Shown here piece after piece: positions 51,344 to 60,032 of a stretch of 64,000 nt of DNA (the stretch's first letter is position 1; every line of letters begins with the position of its first letter). The position numbers were made by a program, and so were the translations under genes. The notes below the pieces were generated by a model, which was not told where the DNA came from, did not search any database, and saw nothing but the letters and a program-made list of their open reading frames with translations. The DNA comes from Phycisphaerales bacterium (GTDB lineage Bacteria; Planctomycetota; Phycisphaerae; UBA1845), in assembly GCA_020353195.1 (NCBI GenBank), contig CP070691.1, forward strand, positions 3,655,665 to 3,719,664, written 5' to 3'.

Positions 51344-52423
51344 ATGAGCACGCCAACGAAAGACGCCATCATCGAGCAACTGCGGACCGTCGACGATCCG
51401 GAGCTCCACCAGGACATCGTCACACTGAACATGGTCAGGAACGTCACCACCGACGGCGGGAACGTGGTCGTCGAGGTCGAGTTGACCACGCCTGCCTGTC
51501 CGATGAAGGGCACGATCCGCCGTGATGTGGAAGCTGCGGTCGGGAGAGTGCCCGGCGTAACGAACGTGTCGGTGGAATTCAGCGCCCGGGTGCGTGGACA
51601 GGCAAAGACGGTCGTCCAGATGCCCGGTGTCAAGAATGTCATCGCCGTCGGTGCGGGCAAGGGCGGCGTGGGCAAGAGCACGGTGGCGGCGTTGCTGGCG
51701 GTCGGGCTGAAGCGCGAAGGGGCCCGCGTGGGTCTGTTGGACGCGGACGTCTACGGACCGTCGATCCCGACGCTCATGGGTGTGGAAGGGTCCAGGCTCG
51801 GCGTGCGCGACGACAAGATCATTCCGATCGAAGCCGTCGGCGTGAAGCTGATCAGCATCGGGTTCTTCATTGATCCGGAGCAGGCGGTGGTCTGGCGCGG
51901 GCCGATGGTCCACGGCGCGGTGCAGCAGTTTCTCGGCGACGTCGACTGGGGCGAGCTGGATTACCTGGTGGTCGACCTGCCGCCGGGGACCGGCGACGTG
52001 CCGCTGACCTTGTCGCAGTCGATCCCGATGACCGGCTCGGTCATCGTGTGTACGCCGCAGGATCTGGCTCTGTCCGACGCCCGGCGGGCGATCATGATGT
52101 ACGAGAAGCTCAACGTGCCTTGCCTGGGCATTGTCGAGAACATGAGCTATTACGTCTGCCCGAACTGCCGGCACCGGGACGCCATCTTCGATCACGGCGG
52201 GGCGAAGCGGGCGGCCGGTGAGCTGAACGTCCCGTTTCTGGGCGAGATTCCGCTGAACGCCGATCTGCGCGTCTTCGCCGACGAGGGGACGCCGCAGAAG
52301 TGCTTCAACACCGCTGACGACGAGCTTCGGGCGGCCGTCACCCACGTTGTCCGGGCGGTGGCGGGTCAGGTCAGTGTCCGCGCATCGATGGGGCAGGCCC
52401 AGCCGACGCTGTCGGTGGAGTGA
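51344..52423 (+). CDS. mrp: Iron-sulfur cluster carrier ATPase Mrp/ApbC
   Basis: A 359-residue protein with an N-terminal MIP18/DUF59 domain (about residues 1-80, DDPELHQDIVTLNMV) and a ParA/MinD-like ATPase. Walker A with the deviant lysine reads GKGGVGKST near residue 103, Walker B is LVVDLPPGTGD, and Cys271/Cys274 (CPNC) carry the bridging Fe-S cluster at the dimer interface. It delivers Fe-S clusters to target proteins in the cytosol. GAGG lies about nine bases before ATG 51344. URO-D-like, ndk and cupin genes follow in the same direction, each within about 120 bases, so an operon is plausible. Confidence 0.95.
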   Translation: MSTPTKDAIIEQLRTVDDPELHQDIVTLNMVRNVTTDGGNVVVEVELTTPACPMKGTIRRDVEAAVGRVPGVTNVSVEFSARVRGQAKTVVQMPGVKNVIAVGAGKGGVGKSTVAALLAVGLKREGARVGLLDADVYGPSIPTLMGVEGSRLGVRDDKIIPIEAVGVKLISIGFFIDPEQAVVWRGPMVHGAVQQFLGDVDWGELDYLVVDLPPGTGDVPLTLSQSIPMTGSVIVCTPQDLALSDARRAIMMYEKLNVPCLGIVENMSYYVCPNCRHRDAIFDHGGAKRAAGELNVPFLGEIPLNADLRVFADEGTPQKCFNTADDELRAAVTHVVRAVAGQVSVRASMGQAQPTLSVE

Positions 52424-52490
52424 TCACCTGGGAGTGCTTCTCACTTCGCGTGTCAGGCAGCGGCGGGCTTGGAAGTGAAAGGACGGATTT

Positions 52491-53483
52491 GTGGACCGGA
52501 TCCAACTTGTGCAAAGCGTGCTGGAAGGGCGCCGGCCGGATCGGCCTCCGCTGAGCTTCTGGTGTCACTTTCCTGCCGATCAGGTCTGGGGGCGAGCGGC
52601 CGTCGACGCGCACATGGCCCACCTGGAGGCGTGGGACCTCGATTTCCTCAAGGTGATGAACGACAACGGCTATCCGCACGACGGGCGGATTCGCGACGCC
52701 GCCGACCTGGCGTCGCTGACGGTGCTCGACGGCGACGAAGCGGGTTTCGCCCGGCAGCTCGATCTCCTGGCCGACCTCAAACGGGAGCTGGCCGGCCGGG
52801 TGCTGATGACGACCACGGTTTTCAACGCCTGGGCGACGCTGCGGCGGCTCGTCGGCCCGCCGAAGGTCAAGCACGGTCCGCCCGACCTCACGTCGGTCAA
52901 TGGGCCCAGCTCGACGATCAAGCGCTTCTTGGCCGACGACGCGCAGGCGGTGACGACGGCCCTTCGCACGATCGGCGCCAGCCTGGCCAACTTCGCCCGC
53001 CGGTGCGTCGAAGCCGGCGCGGACGGAGTGTTCCTGTCCGTTCGGGACGACTGGGTGGACTCGCCCGGCGCGGGGGAATCACTGTACCGGCGGCTGGTCC
53101 GGCCGACCGACCTGGACATCCTGGCCGGCGCCGCCGGCGGGCGATTCAACATGGTTCACGTGTGTGGCAAGGCGGTTGATTTCCGTGCGTTTGCCGAGTA
53201 CCCGGCGCACGTGATCAACTGGGCGGACCGCGCGGCGGGTCCGGCCATCCGCGACGTTTCCGGCTGGGCCAAACCGGCGCTGAGCGGCGGTGTGGACAAC
53301 CTGTCGACGCTGCCCGACGGCACGCCCGACGACGTTTGCCGGGAGGTGGCGGACGCCTTGGGTCAGGCCGGTGACCGCCCCCTTATCATCACGCCGGGTT
53401 GCACGTATGATCCCCAAGTCGTGCCCCGGGCGAATCTGGAGGCGCTGTGCCGCGCGGTGCGGACGGAGAAGAGTACTGACTGA
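52491..53483 (+). CDS. Uroporphyrinogen decarboxylase-family protein
   Basis: A 330-residue TIM-barrel protein of the URO-D superfamily. It has DRPPLSFWCHFPADQVWG, LDFLKVMNDNGYP, AGADGVFLSVRDDWVDSPGA and a zinc-ligand-like HVCGKAVDF. The HxC pattern is like corrinoid methyltransferases such as MtaA/MtbA, and the classical HemE motifs are incomplete. It is more likely a methyltransferase or an uncharacterised relative than heme-pathway HemE. GTG 52491 is preceded by AAAGGA. It sits between mrp and ndk. No corrinoid protein is encoded nearby. Confidence 0.85.
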   Translation: MDRIQLVQSVLEGRRPDRPPLSFWCHFPADQVWGRAAVDAHMAHLEAWDLDFLKVMNDNGYPHDGRIRDAADLASLTVLDGDEAGFARQLDLLADLKRELAGRVLMTTTVFNAWATLRRLVGPPKVKHGPPDLTSVNGPSSTIKRFLADDAQAVTTALRTIGASLANFARRCVEAGADGVFLSVRDDWVDSPGAGESLYRRLVRPTDLDILAGAAGGRFNMVHVCGKAVDFRAFAEYPAHVINWADRAAGPAIRDVSGWAKPALSGGVDNLSTLPDGTPDDVCREVADALGQAGDRPLIITPGCTYDPQVVPRANLEALCRAVRTEKSTD

Positions 53484-53514
53484 CCCGGGGCTCACCGATA
53501 AGGAAGCCGCCAGC

Positions 53515-53976
53515 GTGGAACAGACACTGATCATTCTGAAACCGGATTGCATTCAACGGCGGCTCATCGGGCGGCTCATCCAGCGGCTCGAGGACAAGGG
53601 CCTGATCATCGCCGCGATGAAGCTGATGCAGATGCCGCCGGCGTTGGCCGAACGTCTGTACGAGCCTCACCGGGGCAAACCGTTTCACGACCATCTGGTC
53701 GAGTACGTCACGTCCGGACCGGTGGTCGTGATGGTCGTGCGTGGGGCCCGGGCGATTGGCGTGTGCCGGAAGCTGATGGGCAAGACGTTCGGCTATGACG
53801 CGGAGGCCGGCACGATCCGCGGCGACTTCGGGCTGAGCACCACGTACAATCTGGTCCATGGCAGCGATTCGCCCGAGACGGCGGAGACCGAGATCGCGCT
53901 GTTCTTCGAGCGGGCGGATATCGTTGACTATGCAACCGCGGCCGATCCGTGGGTCTTGAAGGAAGGCGAAGTCTAG
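53515..53976 (+). CDS. ndk: Nucleoside diphosphate kinase
   Basis: A 153-residue cytosolic enzyme that equilibrates nucleoside triphosphates and diphosphates. It has EQTLIILKPDCIQRRLIGRLI at the N-terminus, GPVVVMVVRGARAI, and the active-site signature NLVHGSDSPETAETEIALFF with the phosphohistidine. Length is normal. GTG 53515 is 31 bases after the URO-D gene with AAGGA about ten bases upstream. An open frame upstream in the same phase overlaps that gene and is not part of it. Confidence 0.95.
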   Translation: MEQTLIILKPDCIQRRLIGRLIQRLEDKGLIIAAMKLMQMPPALAERLYEPHRGKPFHDHLVEYVTSGPVVVMVVRGARAIGVCRKLMGKTFGYDAEAGTIRGDFGLSTTYNLVHGSDSPETAETEIALFFERADIVDYATAADPWVLKEGEV

Positions 53977-54094
53977 CCACGACGGTTCTCCTGTGGGGCC
54001 GGTTGGCCGGCCGGCCGGTGCCCCGCGGCGCAGGGGGCAACCGTTGACGAAACGTCGCGACGAATCCCGAGTAGGCCAACGGGGAGACCAGACC

Positions 54095-54448
54095 ATGAAA
54101 ATCCAGGACATCCAGTCGCACGAGCAGGCGCCGCTGACGATGGACGGCGCCACGAAGGCCAGGATACGGGTCCTGATCGGCCCGGACGAGAACGCGCCGA
54201 ACTTTTACATGCGCCACGTTGAGGTCGAACCCGGCGGATGCACGCCGCACCATGCCCACGATTACGAGCACGAGATCATCGTGCTCAAGGGTGGAGGTAC
54301 GGCCAAGGCGCCTGACAGTGATCGGCCGTTCAAAACCGGTGACGTGATCTACGTGCCGCCCGGCGAGACGCATCAGCTTGTCAACACATCCACCGCGCCG
54401 TGCGAGCTGATCTGCCTGATCCCCGCCCCGAGGGACTGCTCGCGGTAA
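54095..54448 (+). CDS. Small cupin-domain protein
   Basis: A 117-residue single cupin. The barrel motif PGGCTPHHAHDYEHEIIVLKG supplies the three His and one Glu metal ligands, and the second motif is KTGDVIYVPPGETHQLVN. Proteins of this size often bind a small ligand or act as isomerases or dioxygenases. No specific function can be assigned. GGGGAG lies nine bases before ATG 54095. It is the last gene of the mrp-ndk run and converges on the oxidoreductase gene, 97 bases away. Confidence 0.88.
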   Translation: MKIQDIQSHEQAPLTMDGATKARIRVLIGPDENAPNFYMRHVEVEPGGCTPHHAHDYEHEIIVLKGGGTAKAPDSDRPFKTGDVIYVPPGETHQLVNTSTAPCELICLIPAPRDCSR

Positions 54449-54545
54449 GACGGGTACGTATCGGTGCGCCCGACCGGTCGCCGCGGGCGATGTCATGCCG
54501 CGCGCGTGGTTCGAACGACGGGGCGGCTGAAGCCGGCTCTGCAAC

Positions 54546-55925
54546 TCATCGATCCTGCAAACCGCGCTGCACGGCGGCGGTGTCCACCTGGCGCACGTTG
54601 CCGTTGTGGCCGGCGGCGGCGATGGCCGCGGCGCAGCCGGCGGCTTGGCCGGTGGCCAGACATGTAGGCATCGTGCGGATCGCGCCTTGGACGGCCCGAT
54701 CCGTGCTGATGCACCGGCCCGCGACCAGGACGTTGATCAGATTGCGGGGGATCAGGCAGCGGTACGGGATGCCGTGGGATTCGGCGGGTCCGTATTGACA
54801 GGTGCGATCGTTCGAGTCGCTCTGTTTGCCCGCATCGGCCTCCAGGTCCTGCCGGGAGGGGTGAATATCGATGTAGTAGCTGTTGCGGGCGATGTCGTCC
54901 GGGAAGGTCCGCCGGGCGAGGTAGTCGTCGAGTGTCAAGATGTAGTCACCGACGATGCGCCGCGTCTCCCGAACGCCGATCTGCACGCCGCTGGTGACCA
55001 GGTAGGCGCTTTCGCAGCCCGGGCAGTACTTCCGGACGAAGTCCGTCAGGTGGCGGATGAGTCGGCGCCCTTCGATCTGGGCCCTGGTGAGCTGCTCGGC
55101 ATCCGTGCCGTCGACGTCGAACACGTGGCTGAAGTTCAGACCGATCGTGCTGGGTGACTGGTACGCGACGTTGGCTGCCTGCTCGACAACGTTGAGGTCG
55201 CCGGCTGTCTTGGCTTCGGCGATCACCTCTCTGAGCAGCAGGTTCCTGCCGTCGTGGGCCCATAGAAACTCCTGGAACGTCCGGTTGTCGATGCCGGCCA
55301 GCACGAAGCACATCGTGCATGGCTGGAGTTCGCCGGTGACCGGATCGCCCTTCTCGAACGGCGCGCCGGCGGCGGCGGCGACGTCCGCGTCGCCCGTGCA
55401 GTCCACGATGACCCGGGCGGTCACGCGCTGGATGCCCGATTTGTTGTGGATCACGATCGAGGAAACGGTGCCGCGCTGCCCACCGACGGCGTCGATGAAT
55501 CGCGTGAGGAACAGAATCCGCGCCCCTGCCGACAGTACTCGCTGTTCGTAGATGACCTTGAGCCGTTCGGTATCGATAGGCACCCAGTCGTACGCGTCGG
55601 GGTCGATGTGGGGCATCGAGGATTTCATCTCTTCGAGAATCTCCAGGCCGACGCCCCGAACGAGAGGTTTCTGGCCGTCCGTGAACGGGCAGAACGCCGG
55701 GACCAGCCCGGCCGTACCCATCCCGCCCAGGAATCCGAACTGCTCGACGAGCAGGGTGTCGGCCCCTTCGCGGGCGGCGGCGATCGCGGCGGCGGCCCCG
55801 GCCGGGCCCCCGCCGACGACGAGGACGTCCGCGTCGCGGGCGGGCGTCAGGCTCGCCCAGGCCCGGTGCAGCTTCGCGGCGGTGTTCCCTTGGCCGTCGG
55901 ATTGCCTGTCGCCTTGTGTCGTCAC
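54546..55925 (-). CDS. FAD-dependent oxidoreductase (PF12831-like)
   Basis: A 459-residue flavoprotein. The dinucleotide site is DVLVVGGGPAGAAAAIAAAREGADTLLVE (about 33-61) with the GxGxxG pattern. A second conserved segment, ARVIVDCTGDADVAAAAGAPFE, marks the FAD_oxidored family. Those proteins are poorly characterised, often near carbohydrate genes in planctomycetes. The GTG at 55925 overlaps the stop of the DUF4434 gene by four bases (GTGA), with GGGTGA upstream, so the two are one transcript. The C-terminus is Ala-rich. No N-terminal signal is evident. Confidence 0.88.
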   Translation of the reverse strand: MTTQGDRQSDGQGNTAAKLHRAWASLTPARDADVLVVGGGPAGAAAAIAAAREGADTLLVEQFGFLGGMGTAGLVPAFCPFTDGQKPLVRGVGLEILEEMKSSMPHIDPDAYDWVPIDTERLKVIYEQRVLSAGARILFLTRFIDAVGGQRGTVSSIVIHNKSGIQRVTARVIVDCTGDADVAAAAGAPFEKGDPVTGELQPCTMCFVLAGIDNRTFQEFLWAHDGRNLLLREVIAEAKTAGDLNVVEQAANVAYQSPSTIGLNFSHVFDVDGTDAEQLTRAQIEGRRLIRHLTDFVRKYCPGCESAYLVTSGVQIGVRETRRIVGDYILTLDDYLARRTFPDDIARNSYYIDIHPSRQDLEADAGKQSDSNDRTCQYGPAESHGIPYRCLIPRNLINVLVAGRCISTDRAVQGAIRTMPTCLATGQAAGCAAAIAAAGHNGNVRQVDTAAVQRGLQDR

Positions 55926-56845
55926 GTGTCACCCGGGTTCGGTGCCAATCCGAACCGCTCGCAATAGCGCCGGAACAGGTTCCGGGCGCCGGGATACTCC
56001 GAGTGCGGGCTCATGAAGTGGGAAAACTCGAAGGTGATCAGCTTGTCCACGCCGGTCTGGCGGGCGACCTGGAGCTTGTATTCCAGCCTTCGCCAGTCGA
56101 TCGGTGGGAACTTGATGGGCATGTCCCGATCGAAGGTCTCCACGTTCGACCAGCAGGTGATGCCGGCCTGCCGGGCCAGGCGCAGGTTGGCGGCCAGATA
56201 GTCCGGCAGGTCGAGGTAGTCGACGTGACCGTCCTGGAACGCGACGATGTCGATACGCCCTTTGATGCGATCGAAGATGGCGCCCCACTCGTCTTCGTGC
56301 CGGGCCCGGGAAATGGCGATCACGCCGTCCGGTGCTTTTGTTCCGGCGATATAGGGCGAGATGAGCGTCGGCAGGTCCGGTGTCAGCGATTTAGCATGAT
56401 CGGCGGCGGCCACGACCAGGTCCACCTGCTCGGGGTGGTTGCGTGACAGTTCGAAGGTCAGGTACCACCCGGCGAACGCCGGGTGCTGCCCGAAGCGCCG
56501 GTGGACCTCGTCCATGAAGTCGCGGTTGACCGCGAGTGCCCGTTGCCCCTGTGTCGCCCAATCGCCGGGATCGTAGATGCCCCAGAGCAACTGCATCCCG
56601 TTGGCGTCGGCCAGGTCGAGGAAAAGCCGACCTAAGTCCTGGCCGGCGGGCAGCATGCGGCGGTGTTTGCCCAGTGCGGCCGAGTCGAACACCGCCCGGT
56701 CCCGGTAGCCGGCGCGGATGAGGATGACGGTGTCGATTCCGATCCGGCCCATCACGTCGAAGTCGGCGGCCCATTCGTCGGGGCCCCAGTTCTGGCTGGG
56801 AATGTCGTGGGTGATCTCGTCGAGGAACGTGCCGGTGATCCGCAT
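55922..56845 (-). CDS. DUF4434 TIM-barrel protein
   Basis: A 307-residue protein matching DUF4434: ITGTFLDEITHDIPSQNWGPDEWAADFDVMGRIGIDTVILIRAGYRD at the start, then WGIYDPGDWA and FAGWYLTFELSRNHPEQ. The fold should be a (beta/alpha)8 barrel of glycoside hydrolase type. SNVETFDRD and FEFSHFMSPHSEYPGA are near the end, and Glu residues in LTFELS and SNVET are candidate acid/base residues. No signal peptide is visible. Its coupling to the FAD oxidoreductase suggests a shared sugar substrate, which is inference. Confidence 0.85.
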   Translation of the reverse strand: MRITGTFLDEITHDIPSQNWGPDEWAADFDVMGRIGIDTVILIRAGYRDRAVFDSAALGKHRRMLPAGQDLGRLFLDLADANGMQLLWGIYDPGDWATQGQRALAVNRDFMDEVHRRFGQHPAFAGWYLTFELSRNHPEQVDLVVAAADHAKSLTPDLPTLISPYIAGTKAPDGVIAISRARHEDEWGAIFDRIKGRIDIVAFQDGHVDYLDLPDYLAANLRLARQAGITCWSNVETFDRDMPIKFPPIDWRRLEYKLQVARQTGVDKLITFEFSHFMSPHSEYPGARNLFRRYCERFGLAPNPGDT

Positions 56846-57038
56846 CCTGTTGTCTCTCTGCGAGCCCAGTCGGCCCTTCTCGTCGCGCTGCCGGCGGCGA
56901 ATGACTCCGCGGAGCTGCTGCGGCGGCGGGTCATTATACCGGGTTGCGCCTCCGTGCGGCAGGGAACGAGCGGCTGGAGTTGCGCGTAGTATCGGTGGCC
57001 ACAGACCGGCTCGGTGCCGTCAACCGTCAGGATTTCGT

Positions 57039-57692
57039 CTACTTCCTCCGCGTGTATTCCATCTGGAACAGGCTGAACTCGGTGGCGTTGGGCATCAGTT
57101 GATACATTTCGAATGTGAACTTGTCGTCGTTGATGCGGCGCATCACGGACTTGCTCATTGTGTCCTGCTCGCCGGTGACCGGGTCGTCCGAGACACCGTA
57201 ATAGGTGCAAACCTCTCCTGTCGGGTCACAGTCGCCGGTCGCCGTCATGATCCCCGAGCTCATGTTGTCGACCCACACGGACACGTATTTCTTCTTGAAG
57301 TTGTCGTATCCCTCGATGCTCATGCCCTCGAACGGCCTGCCCATGAGTTCTCCCTTATGCTCCTGCACGAGGAACCGGCCGTCGAGGATGGTCTTGAACG
57401 TGGCCGTTGCCTTGGACTCGGTGGGCGGCGCGGTCGGGTCCATGCACAGGCGGCAGACCACGTCCCACGTTCCGACGAATTTGGCCATCTGCTTGTGGGG
57501 TTCGCCCGGAGCGGCCCACTTCGCGTACTCGGCCATCGCCGCCTGAAAGGCCTCGGGGCCGAACTGATCGGGCACCTTCGGCTCTGCTTTCGGCTCCTCT
57601 TTCTTCGCCGCCTCCTGGGAAGTGACCTGACTGGCCATAACCCCCAGGGCAACACCCAATGCCACCACACCTATCACTGTTCGCAGTTTCAT
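57039..57692 (-). CDS. DUF1579 secreted protein
   Basis: A 217-residue protein with an N-terminal signal (MKLRTVIGVVALGVALGVMASQVTS) and a lysine/glutamate-rich linker. The DUF1579 core then starts at HKQMAKFVGTWDVVC and includes FLVQEHKGELMGRPFEGMSIEGYDNFKKKYVSVWVDNMSSGIM. DUF1579 is a lipocalin-like fold of unknown function, frequent in planctomycetes. AAAGGA lies about nine bases before ATG 57692. It stands alone, divergent from the AGE epimerase gene, and converges on nothing closely. Confidence 0.87.
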   Translation of the reverse strand: MKLRTVIGVVALGVALGVMASQVTSQEAAKKEEPKAEPKVPDQFGPEAFQAAMAEYAKWAAPGEPHKQMAKFVGTWDVVCRLCMDPTAPPTESKATATFKTILDGRFLVQEHKGELMGRPFEGMSIEGYDNFKKKYVSVWVDNMSSGIMTATGDCDPTGEVCTYYGVSDDPVTGEQDTMSKSVMRRINDDKFTFEMYQLMPNATEFSLFQMEYTRRK

Positions 57693-58019
57693 GACATCCG
57701 TCCTTTCTCGACCGGTTTTTCCTGAGCCCGTTCTGTTTGGTTCGAAGTCGCATCAGGCCCTCGTGCGTATCATATCCGACTTGCAGACCCAGGAGGAGTT
57801 TGCCGGACACGACGCCGGGAATGTGTCGTCCGAACGGCCTGATCTGGTGAATCTCATGCCGTTGCGTTCTTGGGCGCGTGTTCGTCTGACTAGCCACGTG
57901 GCCCCAGCGATCTCGCCTCGTCGACTTGCACGTATCGTACAACCGGGGGTGACTGTATCCGGGAAATCCGGTATGAATACCGCCGGGCTCGTCGCCCGAA
58001 GCCGCCCGGACCGAGCACG
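57693..58019. other. Divergent intergenic region
   Basis: A 327-base gap between the DUF1579 gene and the AGE epimerase gene. An unassigned TATGAT-like -10 occurs near 57770 on the minus strand without a good -35. Otherwise I see nothing. Confidence 0.35.
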
Positions 58020-59213
58020 ATGGAGCCGCGGATGCAAAGGGATCGGATACTTCAGCTTCGAGACTTTCACGGAACCGCCCTGCTCGATGATACAGTCGCC
58101 TTCTGGACGAAGCACTCGGTGGATCGCGAGGCCGGCGGGTTTTTCACGTGCCTGGAGCGCGACGGGAGCGTGTATTGCACGGACAAGCCCGTCTGGTTCA
58201 TGGGTCGCGCGACCTGGCTGTACGCCACGCTCTATCGGCTGGTCGAGCCGCGGCCTCAGTGGATGGAGCTCGCCCGGCACGGCGCCGAGTTTCTCGAGCG
58301 GCATTGTTTTGACCAGCGCGGGAAGCTGTATTTCTGCGTGACGCGCGAGGGCCGGCCTCTGCGGATGAGGCGCTACGTTTTCAGCGAGGTGTTCGCCACG
58401 CTGGGGTTTTCCGCGCTGGCGGCGATCACCGGCGACGAGCGGATCCGGCAGCGCGCCGTCGAGCTGTTCGGGTCGTTTATTCACTACATCAAGACGCCCG
58501 GGCGGATCGAACCGAAGGTGAATCCGGACACGCGGCCCATGAAGAGCCTCTCGCCGCTGATGTGCCTGCTGGACCTGGCCGATGCGATGCTGTCGATTGA
58601 TGACGACCGCCGGTACGAGCAGATCCTCACCGAGACCGTGGATGAGATCTTCGCCGACTTCGTCAAGGCCGACGACGGGATGATGCTGGAGACGGTGGGT
58701 CCCGCCGGTGAGCGCCTCGATACACCCAGAGGGCGATGCATCAGCCCCGGCCATTCGCTGGAAACCGCGTGGTTCCTCATGGAGGTCGCCCGGCGGCGGG
58801 AGGACGCGTCGCTGGCGCGGCGGGCGGCGAAGATCGTGGACTGGTCGTTCGAGCGCGGCTGGGACCGCGAGTACGGCGGCCTGTTGTACTTCGTGGACGT
58901 GGAGGGAAAACCGTCACCGTATCTCGAACACGACATGAAGCTGTGGTGGCCGCACAGCGAAGCCCTGTATGCCACCTTGCTGGCCTATCACCTGACGGGC
59001 GATACGGAATACGCCCGGCTGTATGAACAGGTCCACGAGTGGACGTTCGCCCACTTTCCGGACGAGCAGTTCGGAGAGTGGTTCGGCTATCTGCACCGGG
59101 ACGGCTCGTTGTCGACCGACCTCAAGGGGAACCTGTGGAAAGGACCGTTTCACATCCCGCGCAGCCAGCTGCTGTGTTGGAAACTCCTGGAGCGGATCAC
59201 GAGTGAATCATGA
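58020..59213 (+). CDS. AGE-family epimerase/isomerase
   Basis: A 397-residue (alpha/alpha)6-barrel enzyme of the N-acylglucosamine 2-epimerase family. It shows FWTKHSVDREAGGFFTCLERDG at the start, VWFMGRATWLYATLYR, and FEFSHF-like ends such as KGPFHIPRSQLLCWKLLER. Conserved His residues in WWPHSEALYA and CISPGHSLETAWF would carry out proton transfer. The family interconverts GlcNAc/ManNAc or mannose/glucose-type sugars. ATG 58020 has no strong ribosome-binding site, and an internal ATG is 12 bases later. The next gene overlaps by four bases (ATGA). Confidence 0.9.
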   Translation: MEPRMQRDRILQLRDFHGTALLDDTVAFWTKHSVDREAGGFFTCLERDGSVYCTDKPVWFMGRATWLYATLYRLVEPRPQWMELARHGAEFLERHCFDQRGKLYFCVTREGRPLRMRRYVFSEVFATLGFSALAAITGDERIRQRAVELFGSFIHYIKTPGRIEPKVNPDTRPMKSLSPLMCLLDLADAMLSIDDDRRYEQILTETVDEIFADFVKADDGMMLETVGPAGERLDTPRGRCISPGHSLETAWFLMEVARRREDASLARRAAKIVDWSFERGWDREYGGLLYFVDVEGKPSPYLEHDMKLWWPHSEALYATLLAYHLTGDTEYARLYEQVHEWTFAHFPDEQFGEWFGYLHRDGSLSTDLKGNLWKGPFHIPRSQLLCWKLLERITSES

Positions 59214-59983
59214 TTGACGAGTGGGACTTGACGGCAGTGAGTCTGCATCGGCTCCGCCAGCGTCGGTATGAGGTGGCGGTGCTGCCCGTCGCCGCGACCG
59301 AGGCTCACAATCTTCACCTGCCGGAAGGGAACGACTTTCGCCAGACCACGCACGTCGCTCAACGTTGCTGCCGGACCGCGTGGGAGAGATGCCGATCCGT
59401 GATCTGCCTGCCCGGGATTCCGTATGGTGTGGACTGTAACCTGATGGCGTTCCCGCTGACGATCCACATGTCGCAGGCGACGCTGGACGCGGTGGTCCGC
59501 GACGTCGTGGTCTCGTTGCACCACCACGACATCCGCAAGGTGGTGATCATCAACGGCCACGGCGGCAACGACTTCGCCCCGCTGATTCGTCAGGTCCAGA
59601 GCGACCTCGACGTCCACGTTTTCCTGTGCAACTGGTGGCAGGTCGGTCACGACGGCTACGAAGCGATTTTCGACGCCCCCGACGATCACGCCGGGGAGTT
59701 CGAAACCTCGGTGGCGCTGGCCCTGTACCCGGAGCTGGTCGACCTCGAGGTCGCCGACGCCGGTGACGCCCGCCCGTTCCGCTTCGAGGCGCTGCGGAAG
59801 GGATGGGTCCGCACCAGCCGGGAGTTCGCCCGGGTCAACCGGCACTGCGGCATCGGCGACCCGTCCCGGGCGTCGGCGGAGAAGGGGCGCAAGTACCTCG
59901 ATGTCGTCTGTGAGCGGATCAGCGCGTTTCTGGTGGAGCTGGCGGAGGCGCGTATTGACGAGCATTTCCCGCACGTTCCCTGA
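59210..59983 (+). CDS. Creatininase-family amidohydrolase
   Basis: A 257-residue metal-dependent hydrolase. The family motif TEAHNLHLPEGNDF has the first metal ligands, VVIINGHGGNDF a conserved loop, and DHAGEFETSVAL the later His and Glu ligands. Creatininase-fold enzymes act on amides, including creatinine, and some relatives act on modified sugars or peptides. Because it overlaps the AGE epimerase by four bases and precedes GH20, an amino-sugar or glycan-derived amide substrate is more likely than creatinine here (inference). ATG 59210 starts inside the upstream stop. Confidence 0.88.
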   Translation: MIDEWDLTAVSLHRLRQRRYEVAVLPVAATEAHNLHLPEGNDFRQTTHVAQRCCRTAWERCRSVICLPGIPYGVDCNLMAFPLTIHMSQATLDAVVRDVVVSLHHHDIRKVVIINGHGGNDFAPLIRQVQSDLDVHVFLCNWWQVGHDGYEAIFDAPDDHAGEFETSVALALYPELVDLEVADAGDARPFRFEALRKGWVRTSREFARVNRHCGIGDPSRASAEKGRKYLDVVCERISAFLVELAEARIDEHFPHVP

Positions 59984-60032
59984 GGCCGGTGCCGGGCGGC
60001 GCCGGGCCGGGGACGACTTCGGAGAGCTGCGC